64,000 bases of DNA from Kondoa malvinella (taxonomy: Eukaryota; Basidiomycota; Agaricostilbomycetes; Agaricostilbales; Kondoaceae), in assembly GCA_039545315.1 (NCBI GenBank), contig BCIM01000006.1, positions 744,001 through 808,000 of the forward strand, given 5' to 3'. The stretch's first letter is position 1; each line of letters begins with the position of its first letter. The position numbers were made by a program, and so were the translations under genes. Below are positions 32,412 through 43,193 of this stretch, one piece after another. A model generated the notes under the pieces. That model was given only the letters and a program-made list of their open reading frames with translations, ran no database searches and had not been told where the DNA came from.

Positions 32412-33328
32412 ATGGCAATCAAAGCTGATCTTAATAGAGGGCAATCATTAACATACACCAAAGACGAACGCGGTCATAACTTGCACCTGTCATCTGAAGG
32501 AAGTGGAATATACCTCAAGTCCATGGGCAATTATACAGTCCTGTCGCCTATCAGCTCACGCAACAAGTGTTTCTCTGCTCGTGAGTATTCTTGGGTCATT
32601 TCCAGTACTGTTGTTGATCAGAGGCCAGAATGGGACGTCGAGCAGAAAGCTACCACAGCGGTCGCACTGGTAGGGCTGTACGAACCTTACTAAATACAAA
32701 GCTGACCTTCAGCAGTTCGCCTGCCGAGCGACAGACTTCAAGCGTAAACGTCGCCTAGGCCGAGATTCCTTTCCTGGTTCGTCTCTGATCCTCTTTGTCT
32801 CCTTTTTCTAATCAATTCAAGCAGAAACCGATCGAGAAGGCGCCCGACAGTCCATCTTTGAATCGAGAACCGATTTCGAACGGAGGCTGTACGACGAAGA
32901 AGTGATGCAGGATCGAAAAGCCTTGAGCGCTATGCAGGAGTATGAGCAGAGTGGTATCGCCTCGCCTGATTTGGCCAAACAGTGCGTTGACATGCTTTCG
33001 CTAATATTGGGAAGCTGACGTGAGAAATAGGTATTTCTACCTTCTCGCTGGCTCGCAGAAGAACGCGTACGTCTCTTCTAGGATGATGAATTCAGCTGAC
33101 GAATACGTAGATTCCGAATGATAGCGGTAGATTACCTAGAGCTGGATGAGAAGCCTCGAGCATTGCAAGGGAGAGCAAGTCAGAATGAAGGCGCTTCGAC
33201 GATGGTCCTCAGTCCCTTGGACATGCTCAATGTGGTAAGTAATGCGCTGCTACGTAGGCTGAGGCTGACAGGTTATCCAGTCCCAAGAGTGGATATTGAC
33301 GACATCGCCTGGGACACTGAGGCATTGA
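32412..33328 (+). CDS. Orphan protein of unknown function
   Basis: The best-supported core is spliced and charged: FACRATDFKRKRRLGRDSFP, ETDREGARQSIFESRTDFER, LYDEEVMQDRKALSAMQEYE, QYFYLLAGSQKNAFRMIAVD and SPLDMLNV. Introns with clear signals lie near 32776-32823 (gttcgt to agcag), 32982-33030 (gtgcgt to aaatag) and 33068-33111 (gtacgt to acgtag). The ATG at 32412 (MAIKADLNRGQSLTYTKDER) is in frame if the joins near 32690-32713 are right. The 3' end is uncertain: splicing of a gtaagt intron gives a TGA at 33328, reading through gives a TAG at 33378. A soluble helical protein of about 250 residues; I recognise no family. Confidence 0.5.
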
Positions 33329-33463
33329 TACTCGCGAATTACGGACACTTAGAAGCTATCAAAAACATTTCTTTGTAGAGTCTGCTTCGGAGCATCTTGC
33401 CTAATCGCTATAATGAACGAAATTGCTCTCTCTCTCTCTCTGCCAACCACTTGTATACCCAGC

Positions 33464-34687
33464 ATGTCACAAGATTCCCCAGACGTGTCCATTATCCGTC
33501 TAAAGCGTAAGAGGGGTGCACCTCAACTAGATGCGCTGGTCGTGGACGAAGCCTTCACTCAATCTCCCTCAAAACGATCTCGAACTGTCGCACCTTCTGC
33601 GTCCTCTGGCTCACCAGAGAGGGACCACAAACCAATCTTTAGACTCGTAGATACTGTCTCGCTTGATTCTTTCACTTCAGAGACGCAAACGCGCGCCTTG
33701 AGAGAACGAATCACATCTCTACTCAAACATCCTGCTTCTGCCGCTCGTAGACCTTCTGCGCTCTCTAACGCTGCCACACAACATGTATCGGATAACCCCA
33801 AAGGCGAACAATACGCCCAGCAGACGAAACAAGCTCGCTTTCGCGTTATACAACAGAAACGCAGTCAGAATTCTTCACCTTCCGGTTCAGCTTTGCTAGA
33901 GCGAGATCCGAGATGGAAAGAACCTCCTATAATCGGTCGCAAGGGCGATATGAAGATTGTTGATATTGAGGAAGATTTTGATGATGGGTTACCGAAAAGG
34001 CGGATCGCGAGTCGCAAGAAGGCTTTAGGTCCGCTTGGGATGGCAAAGGAGAAGCAGAAACAAGATATCAGAGCGCGAGCGGGTTTGGATGAGGACGAGG
34101 ACGATGTGATGAAGAACTTTGTGCCTATGCTGCAAGAGTACCTTTCGAGTAAGTATAAGCTACACTCTCCGTCTAGTATGCTCAGACAGGGAGCAGTGAA
34201 TGATACAACGCTATCGCCCGAGCTATCGAGGAGTAATTCGTCAGCCGCTCTGTCAGATCCACCGAGCGAAGACGAATACGTCTATGATGTCTACTATCGC
34301 TCTACACCTGCTACTGCTGAACCACTCGCAGACGACCTGCATCTATCTCGTGTAGGGCAGCTGTAAGCTTACTGTCGCCTTCTCTCGATCCAGCTGAAAG
34401 TCATTAGATCTGGATTAAAACCCGCTGACTTGATATATGACCCGACCTCGAACGACTATTCCTCATCCTCAGAAGATGCAGAAGAAGACGAAGATTCGAA
34501 CGATGAGCAGTTCTACAAGAATGATTACCCTGAGCAGGAAGCGGAAGCGAGCGAAGATGAGTTGGAGGCTATCGATCAGGCGTGGGTCAAGGGTGATTAT
34601 TCTGATCCGAGGCGGAGGAAGGTCATAAGGAGCGACAGTGAGGATGAGGACGGCAGCGGGGCGGAGAGTAGTGATTGTGGATACTGA
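33464..34687 (+). CDS. IWR1: RNA polymerase II nuclear import factor Iwr1
   Basis: Iwr1 binds assembled RNA polymerase II and carries it into the nucleus. The ATG at 33464 (MSQDSPDVSIIRLKRKRGA) fits the family, whose N-terminus has the RxKRKR element followed by LDALVV. An ATG at 33413 is also in frame. The middle is low complexity. The Iwr1 domain is clear at the end: SEDEYVYDVYYRSTPATAEP, then after one intron (about 34364-34409) SGLKPADLIYDPTSNDYSSS and acidic DEDSNDEQFYKNDYPEQEAE. The last part is acidic and Ser-rich, with the stop at 34687. About 390 residues. Confidence 0.88.
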
Positions 34688-34861
34688 CGAGACCATGTGC
34701 GTTTGTCATGAATCGAGTCTATGAGCGCTAACGCCTTTGCCGCAGGTAGATGTAGAGTCTTTCGTCAGCACGTCCAATACCGCGCTTCGACAGTCACCCT
34801 AGCGAGAAAAAGACTTTGCATTATAGTGTCCAGATGCAGAAGAAAGGCCCGAATAATCCTA

Positions 34862-35563
34862 TCATTTGGCCCTTGTTTTTGTTGCTACTGCATTCCTCAA
34901 AGCAGACAAAGAATACTTCTTCCCTTCTTTGTCTGCCGAAAGACGAGACGAAGTTTCCAATTGTGCCTTCTCTAAGGGGAAGAGAGATGGATCCACTACC
35001 TGTCTGTTGTGAACGAGTCTTGCTTGTGCCAAGTATCCTTCGATCGATGCCTTGTCCTCTGCGAGTTTTTGGCGGTCTGCATCAAGCTCAAAGTTGGCCA
35101 ATCCGCTTTGCTCATGCTCAACACAGTGCCTATCGCCGGTCAAACTGGATGTAGGCGCGGAAGCATGTAGTTTGGGGTACAATGGTTGCTTCTTGATGGC
35201 ATTGCAGGCCGTGATAGCAGCGCTGACTGCTTCGAGATACACAGGCAGACTTTCGATTAGCTGTTTTGCCATTGCCAAAACTCTGAACTTCAAGTCGCTT
35301 AGGTCTCTGCGACCTTGTTGGAACTGCGCAGTTTGCCATAGGGGATCCCAAGTGGCCACTTGTCGCTTTCTTGTGATCATAAGCCTCTCTTGGTCATGAT
35401 ACTGCTCGAGAAGTTTCTTCCAACCATAATGTTCTTGCAAGACCGCATGGCGCAGCTGAAGGTACGTCGTCAATTCAGCAGGTCTATGGGAAGCATGGTC
35501 GCGTGACAGGCAAGTGTTGGCAGAACAGGGGATGCTAACAGTGGGAGATTGGTTGGTAGCCAT
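34862..35563 (-). CDS. Orphan coiled-coil-like protein
   Basis: A single uninterrupted frame of 233 residues begins at the ATG 35563 (MATNQSPTVSIPCSANTC) and stops at 34862. It is mostly helical and charged: YLQLRHAVLQEHYGWKKLLE, LSDLKFRVLAMAKQLIESLP, and a heptad-like LDADRQKLAEDKASIEGYLA. The C-terminus is basic (ALRNAVATKTRAK). There is no signal peptide or membrane helix. The helical, coiled-coil nature would fit a subunit of a larger complex, but I cannot name the family. It is convergent with IWR1, leaving 174 bases between the stops. Confidence 0.55.
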   Translation of the reverse strand: MATNQSPTVSIPCSANTCLSRDHASHRPAELTTYLQLRHAVLQEHYGWKKLLEQYHDQERLMITRKRQVATWDPLWQTAQFQQGRRDLSDLKFRVLAMAKQLIESLPVYLEAVSAAITACNAIKKQPLYPKLHASAPTSSLTGDRHCVEHEQSGLANFELDADRQKLAEDKASIEGYLAQARLVHNRQVVDPSLFPLEKAQLETSSRLSADKEGKKYSLSALRNAVATKTRAK

Positions 35564-36034
35564 GATCAATTGAGCCTAGGGAGACGTGATACGTGATAGA
35601 TAGACTGAGAAGATAGGAGAGACGGCTGTTATGGAAGAAGACCCAATAGACTGAGCTTGCCGAGTTTTGATGGCCCCGAGGCGAGGAAAGCGGTGCAGCT
35701 CGATTCGAGGACGAGAGATCTTCGCGTGATCAGATGACAGTCTCGACTAGACTGAGAGCATCAGCACGTCCAGGCTTGCTATGACGCTACCCAAGGGTCG
35801 AAGAGACAGAAGAGGAGAAACGAGAAGAAAGGGAATAATTGAGACGAGAATCAGTCAAGCAGAGTAGCGCGCCGACCTGTTGATTTGGAAGCCCTTCTTG
35901 CGCTCTTGATTGTCCATGCTTATGTACAACTACTTGACATCCAGTTCAATTCGATTTGTCGCTTCCTTTGCAACTCCATAAGCACTAGATCGACTCTCTT
36001 TTGCCTGAGCTCACCTTTTCAAGGCCCAGCAAGC
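35564..36034. other. Intergenic region upstream of the coiled-coil gene and downstream of OST4
   Basis: This 471-base region lies between two minus-strand genes. A minus-strand ATG near 35917 begins MDNQERKKGFQINR up to a possible gtcggc donor, but no convincing second exon was found. It may be 5' UTR of the coiled-coil gene. Confidence 0.4.
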
Positions 36035-36286
36035 TCATAACGATTTCTTGTCTGATCCAGACATTTCTGCCCTTTTATTTGCGTTGACATCGCTGAGGCA
36101 TGCATGCATGAGCCAAAGTATCTGAAGAGCAAGATCCCGGACTGACATGAATTGATACGCAAAGATGAGCACAACGGCTAATATCGAGAAGCCGTTTGCG
36201 ATATTTGCCAGAGTAGTATCGCTATAGTCTCACGCATCAGCTAAATTGTACTCATGCCGGACATGTCAAAGGACTCGCGATATCAT
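36035..36286 (-). CDS. OST4: Oligosaccharyltransferase subunit Ost4 (three-exon microgene)
   Basis: Ost4 is the tiny single-helix subunit that stabilises Stt3 in the ER oligosaccharyltransferase. The first exon is only eight bases (ATGATATC, 36279-36286). A GC-AG intron (36222-36278) joins it to DTTLANIANGF, giving MISDTTLANIAN, which matches the family's MISD/MITD start. One membrane helix follows (FSILAVVLIFAYQF). A second intron (AT|gtcagt to cctcag, 54 bases) leads to DVNANKRAEMSGSDKKSL and the stop at 36035. The product is 46 residues, close to the usual 35-45. The start-helix-VN-K pattern is the basis of the call. No ORF search would find it. It is divergent from the RA-PH gene. Confidence 0.75.
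36222..36278 (-). other. GC-AG intron in OST4
   Basis: The donor is TC|gcgagt and the acceptor actatag, 57 bases. It is the only join found that supplies the conserved MISD start to the open helix frame, which otherwise has an in-frame TGA upstream. Confidence 0.65.
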
Positions 36287-36623
36287 TTTTCTTCCTTATC
36301 TAACCAATTTCAGCCGTACGCTGGTGTATGAAGCTATTTTCAGAGGTCGCAGTCTGAGACCATCTTGACATTCAAGAATTGTTATTTCTCTCTTTTCGGA
36401 CCGACACGACACGAATGCCCTGTATTTTGGCAAATACTGTTGTATCACAGCGGCCATACACGCACGACCATATACCCGGATCCACAGCGTCGATACCACG
36501 CGACAGACAGAGAGGAGAGTGCCTTGCATAGAAGTCTGCGCGATTCCAATCTTCTCTGCGCCCATAGCTTGACGCAAGAGACCTGCTGTAATATAAAGGA
36601 GAACGGCCGACCTGTCCAACAAA
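36287..36623. other. Shared promoter region of OST4 and the RA-PH gene
   Basis: A 337-base divergent intergenic region with pyrimidine-rich stretches near both ends (ttttcttcctt near 36286, ttatttctctcttttc near 36380). No gene or named site recognised. Confidence 0.45.
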
Positions 36624-39600
36624 ATGGCCTTGACTTTGGCTTCACCTTGCGAACTCGCTTCAACAACGCATGAAACTGCTACAAGCGCGAAAAGAACGAG
36701 CGCTCTAGCCGCTGATCTTATTGCTTTGCTTGGTTCGTCATCAGATGGCCTGCCTGGCGCTTTGGCTTCTTGTACAACGCGTTCTTCAAGTGTTTCCAGC
36801 GTTGCTTCACCTACAGAAGGGAGCGAGCAAAGCCATGCGAGCGTGCAAGAGGTGAACTTCGAGGAGAAAGGTGCTGGAAGGGGATCATATGAAGCTTTTA
36901 TGGTCAGTCAACCCTTCCTGGGGTTTTGACCGGAACTTAATACTTTGAGATCTTTCAGTCGAAGGCGGGTCTTCAGTCGCCCTTCTCTCTGACGACACAC
37001 GAAAGAGCCCTTTCAGAGCTTTACAACTCACCACCTCAAGGACTACATCTCTCACATGTCCAGACAACACCGGAGTACTCACAACAGAACAAGAACACAT
37101 CCGAAACACCTGATGCACCACCTCCCTTGCATCTCAACATGGACTCAATGCCTCGATTTCCTACTCCTTCGCATACTGTGTCACCTCAGCCTTATCGCTC
37201 GCAGAACTATACTCCAGATGCACCACCTCCAATGAACACCCAGCAAGACTCGATGCCTCGTTTCCCTACTCCAGACTCTATTGCCCTTGGTCTGACACCT
37301 AGGAGGACTCACGAACAAGAAGCAAAGGACTCAGATTCGAACATCCTCTTCGGCGCAGAAGAACAACAGCCTTCACAATTTGAATCACTCTACACTCCTC
37401 CAGTCGATGAACCACCCCATTCGCCTGCATTCTTCAAACTCAAAGGTTCCATCGATAGCTCGACAGTAGACTGCTCTTCACCCGCTCTATCAGCTTATGA
37501 TGCCAAACGTTCTTGCGAAGACTCCAAAGCGCCTTCTTTACTGTCTATTCCTCTCTATCCTTTATCACCTTCGCCAAGTCAAGGATCGGAGAAAGAAGCA
37601 AGGCGGAAATCAATTTTCGGCGGGTTCAAGAAATCGAGTAAAAGTAGACCAGCTGTGCCGGATGAATCATTAAGAGGGTTAGGCTTTTCCGATTCGCCTA
37701 TCGATCAACCATTCCAAGATCTCGTCTCGCCCGAACCACAAACCAAACGACCTAGGAGAGCTTCACTTTCGGAAAAGTTTGCCAACCTCTTTCATCGGAA
37801 GAAGGAAGCTGCACCGCCTTTACCTCCTTCACCTAATCCTGAAACGTTTGTGGTCATGACGCCGGATATGGGACGTTCACCTCGCGCCAGCTCTATCTTT
37901 AGCAAACGATTATCAAGATCAAGAAGTTCACCAGACCTCAAAACCGGCAAGAAGGAAATTACACCACCTGTACCTTCACTCAAAGCGCTGATGATGAATA
38001 ATTCCATGGATGATTTGATTGCTCGACCAAGTACGGCACCGAAGAGTCCTACGTCGTCATTGAAGAGTCGCTCGTCTGCTGCGCACTTCCCAGCTTGGTC
38101 GCCTTTAGCTGTGGAAATTGATGCACGGCCAAGACCGCAATCTGCCAAATCAAGACAAGACCTTCCTCCTTTGCCATCCCCTACAGCGAGTGAAATGTCT
38201 CAAGCTCGATCATTCGTCTCAGCTTCCGATTTACTGCTACCAAACAGATCGATATCGAAGAGTGGTCGACCGGACTTGCATCTGGATCTAAGAAGAAAAG
38301 GCAGCGAAAACGGATCAGCTTTCTCTTACTCGCCTACTTCATCAGCTAGAGCCACTTCTATCTTTGATTCCTCCGTGACCTGTTCGACGTTCGGCACTGA
38401 AGCTCCACCATCACCTATGAGCGTTGCTGTATGTGATGCGACTGTCCAGTCGGATGAGATTGAAGAAGTGCTCAATGAAGAAGAAGTAGAACAAGTTTGG
38501 GTCAGAAGAGGATCTTTGTCGTCCAGCGAAAGATCTTCTTCGCCTGTTTCATGTCGTTCGGAGTTGGCGCCTTTTCAACCTTCACTTTCTACCCGAAGTG
38601 CTAGGAGTTCTTTATCCTCTGTACCGATGGACAGCGAACGAAGATCAACATCTGGTCAAGCTGTTCTACCGTCACCCAGTACCAGTAAAATCGTAGCTGC
38701 CAACCCTACGAGAACACCACCACGACAGGATTTGCAGCATCGGAGAAGAAGATCTAGTTCCAGTTCCGAAAGTCCAGTAAGAAGGTTATCGTTTTCAGGC
38801 AGCGAAAGTAGTTCCGAGGATAGCGAGAGCGAGGACGATGTACCTCTTGGTCAGAAACATCCGGACGCGGTCAAATTGCAGAAAGCGAAGCGTGGGAGGG
38901 AGAGAAAGAGGAGGGAAAAGAGTCCAGAGAACAAAGCTGTGCCAAAGAAGAATCCGTTCAATTTCCAGTCTGTTGAGGTGAGTCTTGTCTTTGGCCTGAT
39001 GAACGATGTTGATGAGTTGTTCCAGATGGCTACCAAAGTGGTCAAGAAGCCAGGACAGAAGATTATGGATCCTTCAGTGCAGCAGAAGAAAGCTCAGCGA
39101 AGAGTTTCAAGTCCGATAAAAGACTTTAATGGTCATTCGCTACTACCGCAAACAGATGAAAGTGTTAGGAAGCGCTCGAGATCTCGAAATCGTGGTGAAG
39201 CTCATGCCATCCTTCCGCCTTTTGTCAGCAATGCCGTCTTGGCCATCTCTGACGATGAGACACCTCTTGTCAGTCTCTCTCGGGCTGCAACGACTCGCTC
39301 TAGCAACAAGGATCAGAAGGTCGAAGATCTTTCGCGACGCAAGACCACAAGCACCACTCATCGCTCGCACAAGAATTTACCGCCGCTCGCTACTCACATT
39401 ACACCCTTCCGGCATCCTTCCTCGCCCATGGAAACCGCTCGCACACCTTCTCTACCTCAGCACGTCTACCTCCAAGACTTGCAACATCGCTCAAATATCC
39501 GGTTATTGGAAGCCTCAACGCCGAGCGACATTCTCCGCTACCTAGTCCGCAAAGGTCGAGCGCAGCCAACATGGACCATCTTTGAAGTCTGGCCGCAGTA

Positions 39601-40392
39601 TGGAATCGAGCGCATCATCGGCTTGAACGAGACTATCACTTCTTGCTCTCAGTCCTGGCCGAAAGATGGGCAAGTTCTGTTACTGACGAAAGATTGCCCT
39701 CTTGCTACTGCAGCTCTCAAAACTCATGCTAGCACTTCTAATCAGACGCTGTTCAATGAGCCGCTGAGAGTCATGGAGAACGCAAAGCACAAGTGGAACA
39801 AGCGTTGGCTCACATTCGAAGATGGTCATCTTAGCCTCACTTCATCGGAGAAGGTCAGTCGCGTGTTTCTCTGGGCTCTTTCATGCTCATTGTGTTATAG
39901 GGCAAGAACAAAGCTGGCCTGTGCACGATGGACAATTTCGACATCTGTATCGTCCAGCAAGCCTACGCATCGAGTGCATTAAAGGCGCCAAAGGCTTGCA
40001 CTCTTGCACTCAAGACGAACGCATGTCTGGACATCTTTGAAGACATCAAAGACGCCTTCCACTTCTTTTCGACAGACAGCGAAGACCAACGAGATCGGAT
40101 CTTCAAGACGCTCTTTTCCGCCAAGACTGCTCTTGTCGCTGAGCGGGCTTTGACATCACCGACATCATCTGGCAGGTCTAGAGGTGGCAGTCCAGAACTT
40201 GCAGGCCCAGCGCCCTCCCTCATCTCTCGCATCGGCACATTGGATTCGTTCGAAGAACCAGCAGGGCCCGAAGATGCCTTCACTGCGAACAGTCTGCTGT
40301 CGCGCGCCGCAACATTGAAGAACAAGCCAATGGAGAGAAAACCGAGTAAAGCAGAGGGCGGACGGACTTTAGTAGAACTAGACACTAAGTAG
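36624..40392 (+). CDS. Large RA-PH domain adaptor protein
   Basis: The ATG at 36624 (MALTLASPCELASTTHETAT) starts a protein of about 1,200 residues. The first 850 are disordered, Ser/Pro-rich and basic. They include a duplicated motif SMPRFPTP (37144 and 37252) and many possible phosphosites. A Ras-association-like domain follows: STPSDILRYLVRKGRAQPTW, TIFEVWPQYGIERII. A PH domain comes next: KHKWNKRWLTFEDGHLSLTS, then after an intron GLCTMDNFDICIVQQAYA, TLALKTNACLDIFEDIKDAF and a final helix SEDQRDRIFKTLFSAK. Three introns are seen: about 36903-36958, about 38978-39026 and about 39856-39900. The RA-PH tandem is that of MRL/Grb7-type adaptors, which link Ras-like GTPases to membranes and actin. 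The family role is extrapolated. Confidence 0.82.
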
Positions 40393-40470
40393 ATTGTACC
40401 ACTTTCATGTTGTAATACTTTACCACGGACTCTTTACACTGTACTCTTGTTCAGTTGTTGTAATATTAGA

Positions 40471-41747
40471 TTACATTGTGCTCGCTTTACTCCTGAATCG
40501 CCCGTGCAGCCATCGTCTGTACATCTTAAGCTGCCTCTTTCTGTTCAGTATGAGCCTTTGATCCCATGACAGATCTATCTCGTCGAAGAGACCTGCTTTG
40601 CAGAACATGTCCCGTACTTCCTCTGTCGTCTATCATCAGCACGATACAATATTTGAACCACAGACTTGCCTATATCGAAAAAATGCACTCGGGTACCATC
40701 ACCTCGCACATAAAGGTTCTCCTCCATCCATCTGTCCTTCTTGAATCTCAACTGGCACAAATCGAATCTCCCGAAATCCCTAAAACAGACTACAGCACCC
40801 GGTTTGAGCATCTGCTTTTCTATCAGCTCAATCCTTCTATTGCCATTGAAGAACTCACCTTTGCGATATTCGTTATCGCAGCTTCCCACTGATTCGGATG
40901 CAGCGCCGAAAAGATATAGACCAAAATCACCACGTCCATACTGCCCGGGTGAATGTATTCAGGTAAACCATTCGAATCCGATACATCCCAAGTCTCCGCT
41001 TGCATGTGTTGTGGATCATATGCTGGATTAGCGCCGACTAGATCGATGGCGACGCGCGAGTAGTCTACTGCTGTGAGTTGAAGGGAGGGGTTTTGGTTAA
41101 GTCGGTAGAGAGGGAAGAGCGAAGCGCCGGGTCCAGAGCCTATCCTGTAGGTTCGCACCACATCTTCATTAGCTCGGAAAGGAGCTAGCAGATGTTCGCC
41201 CTACTCTATGACATTGCGAGGTCCTGCCTAAGTCGCGTAAGATGATAGACAATACTGAAAGGCATTACTTCTTACATCGGGATTGAGCGTTTCAGCTAGC
41301 TACAAAGCTTGTTAGTGAGCAGATGAACCATTAGCTGTATCTTCACCTCTGGAAAATCTTTCGTAAGCCAGCTCTTGTCCTGGTACATTGTGTCTGTGAC
41401 CTGAGAACACTATCAGATCATGCTTTTAGCGATAAGGTGCAGCGTACTTTGGCGTACAGCTGATCCCAGTAGCTCGCTGGATCCGCATTGAAAGCTACGG
41501 CCTGCTCTTCTGACACGGGCGTCAGTTTCTGCCTCTCGATGGCTTCGTGCGCTTGCTGCAGCTGCTCATCATCCCATTTGACATCATCCCAAGCGTTGTG
41601 CGTCCATTCGTCGTCCTGTTCGCCCAAGAACCGTCCTCGACGAGATGGAGCTCCTCCTCGATGAGTTGCAGTAGACGTGGATGCTACAGACGAGGCCATG
41701 TTAATTTGCTGTTTGCTCAGTATGCGCTGCAAAGCCAGACGGTGCAT
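40471..41747 (-). CDS. TRM140: tRNA(m3C32) methyltransferase, METTL2/Trm140 family
   Basis: Enzymes of this family place 3-methylcytidine at position 32 of certain tRNAs using S-adenosylmethionine. The N-terminal signature is visible: [20 protein letters not shown], then [14 protein letters not shown]. The SAM site reads [15 protein letters not shown], a variant of the usual VGCGx[25 protein letters not shown] and [18 protein letters not shown] follow. The C-terminus is [34 protein letters not shown] and, at the end, [20 protein letters not shown]. The stop is at 40471. Two in-frame ATGs exist: 41747 adds [16 protein letters not shown], an amphipathic basic segment like a mitochondrial presequence; 41699 gives MASSVAST, the plain cytosolic form. 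The actin-binding extension of yeast Abp140 is absent. Confidence 0.88.
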
Positions 41748-41793
41748 TCAGTGAGAGAAATTTATCAATAATAAAGGTCATCAAGCAACGGTC
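41748..41793. promoter_or_regulatory. 46-base divergent gap between TRM140 and bL33m start codons
   Basis: Only 46 bases separate the upstream ATG of the methyltransferase gene (minus, 41747) from the bL33m ATG (plus, 41794). Any promoter must lie within this gap or inside the neighbouring 5' coding ends. The gap is A/T-rich (tttatcaataataaagg). Confidence 0.6.
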
Positions 41794-42137
41794 ATGGCGA
41801 AAGGCAAGGCTAGGTGCGTGTGCTGCCAGACATATAGTGAAGTCGACTTAAACGCTTGTTGCTACGCCAGATCCTTGATCAGAATGGTCTCGTCTGCATT
41901 TACTGGGCATTTCTATATCATGTCGAAAGCGAGGTCAGCTCACTTTGCACCCCATGCCTGTGCTTCAATTGATGTTGTTGCAGAGGAGGAGGAGCATCAG
42001 GTGTGGTGCAGAAAATGACTATGGTCAAGTATGACCCTGTCAGTGAGTTGCAGGACTCGGATTGGTTGCATGCGGCTTATTGATGTATACAAACAGTCAA
42101 GAAACGTGTACTCTATACGGAAGCCAAGCTCCGGTAG
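41794..42137 (+). CDS. Mitochondrial large-subunit ribosomal protein bL33m
   Basis: bL33m is a small protein of the mitochondrial large ribosomal subunit near the tRNA exit site. Four exons join: 41794-41813, 41871-41933, 41984-42042 and 42097-42137. All three introns are GT-AG (gtgcgt, gtcagc and gtgagt donors). The 60-residue product starts MAKGKARSLIRMVSSAFTGH and ends VKYDPVIKKRVLYTEAKLR with a TAG. This matches the bacterial-type L33 pattern (K-A-R start, a TG-hydrophobic turn, MKYDPVVKRHVLY-like end). The cysteine pairs of zinc-binding L33 are absent, as in most mitochondrial forms. It is too split to appear as one ORF. It is divergent from the METTL2-type gene. Confidence 0.88.
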
Positions 42138-43193
42138 CATTGGCTAATCCGGGAATCGGCGCTGCTATCACTCGCAATGAAAATCAAGCAGTAACATGCC
42201 GACCGAATCCCATCACTTGGCCTAGCAGGCCGCGCCGCAGCACTTGGCCTATCGAAACTCTTCTCTTCAGCGCAAGGCCGTGTATACACGTACCGATATG
42301 GTTTGTGCAAGCGGGGCAATGGGTCGATCAAAATCTTGGAACGGTCAGCACTGAGCAGTCAAGGAAGGAAGAACAGTTGTCTCATTCAATCGTAAAGCCC
42401 AATACAAACAAACGACATGCTCACCGTCACTCAAAATATCCTGCTTTGCTTTGCTGTTAAAGACTGGTTTGCTGCTTTGCCTTTTGGCTGGAATCAATTT
42501 CAACCGACTTGCTCTATGCTGCCGTCCAAGAGCTGTCTTCTTCCGTCGCTATCTTACTCTCCTACACAACCAGTGGTCTCTGTTACGTACTATCTCAAAA
42601 CCAAGACCACACCGTTTTGGGTCCCCTCGCGTACGATGCATGCCTGTTTGTCTGGACTCAGTCCCTTATGCGCGGACTGCGTTCCACGTGTCTAAAATTA
42701 TTGAGCACAATCTCTCTCGCAATCGCATTCTGACAGTGATCTCTAGCGAGTGCTGGTCAATCGCAAGCCTCTGGTTACGACGCGGTGACGGTCGCATTGT
42801 CACCAGAGCGTGTCTCGCCTCTTTTCTGGGTTCTCTAAAAGTACTCCAATGTGACCTGTCGGGTCCTAGTCTGCCTTTCGCTTGATACAACTCGTGCTTC
42901 GGTTTCGCGCAAGGTATTCGTCCTCATTACTGCCAACATGACACGGCTTGGAAAGGTGTGAAAAGCCTATAAAGGCTGCTTGGGATGCGCTTGGAGAGAG
43001 TCGCGCAAAAAGGCATCAGGTCAGCCGTTGAGCTATTGATGGCTCAGGCCAGGTACGAGGAGCAGTGCAGGGCCACTTGTATATTGGATAGCATAGCTCT
43101 GTCGAACATCGCCTCGCTTGCTTGCGTGTGACGGTGTATCTCGCCAAGTCATTATCGTTGCTTCGTCTCAACCAAGACTGTCAGCAAAATACC
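42138..43193. other. One-kilobase stretch without a supported gene
   Basis: It lies between two plus-strand genes (bL33m and the flavoprotein). Plus-strand frames from an ATG at 42418 (MLTVTQNILLCFAV) and an overlapping one containing DLLYAAVQELSSSVAILLSY are open for 75-90 codons, but I found no splice pattern joining them and no family. A TATA-like tataaa lies at about 42969. It may hold a short non-conserved gene or only UTR and promoter. Confidence 0.45.

Noticed and set aside
42451..42885. A 144-codon plus-strand frame
   Set aside because: It lacks an ATG at its beginning and has no recognisable family or splice support.
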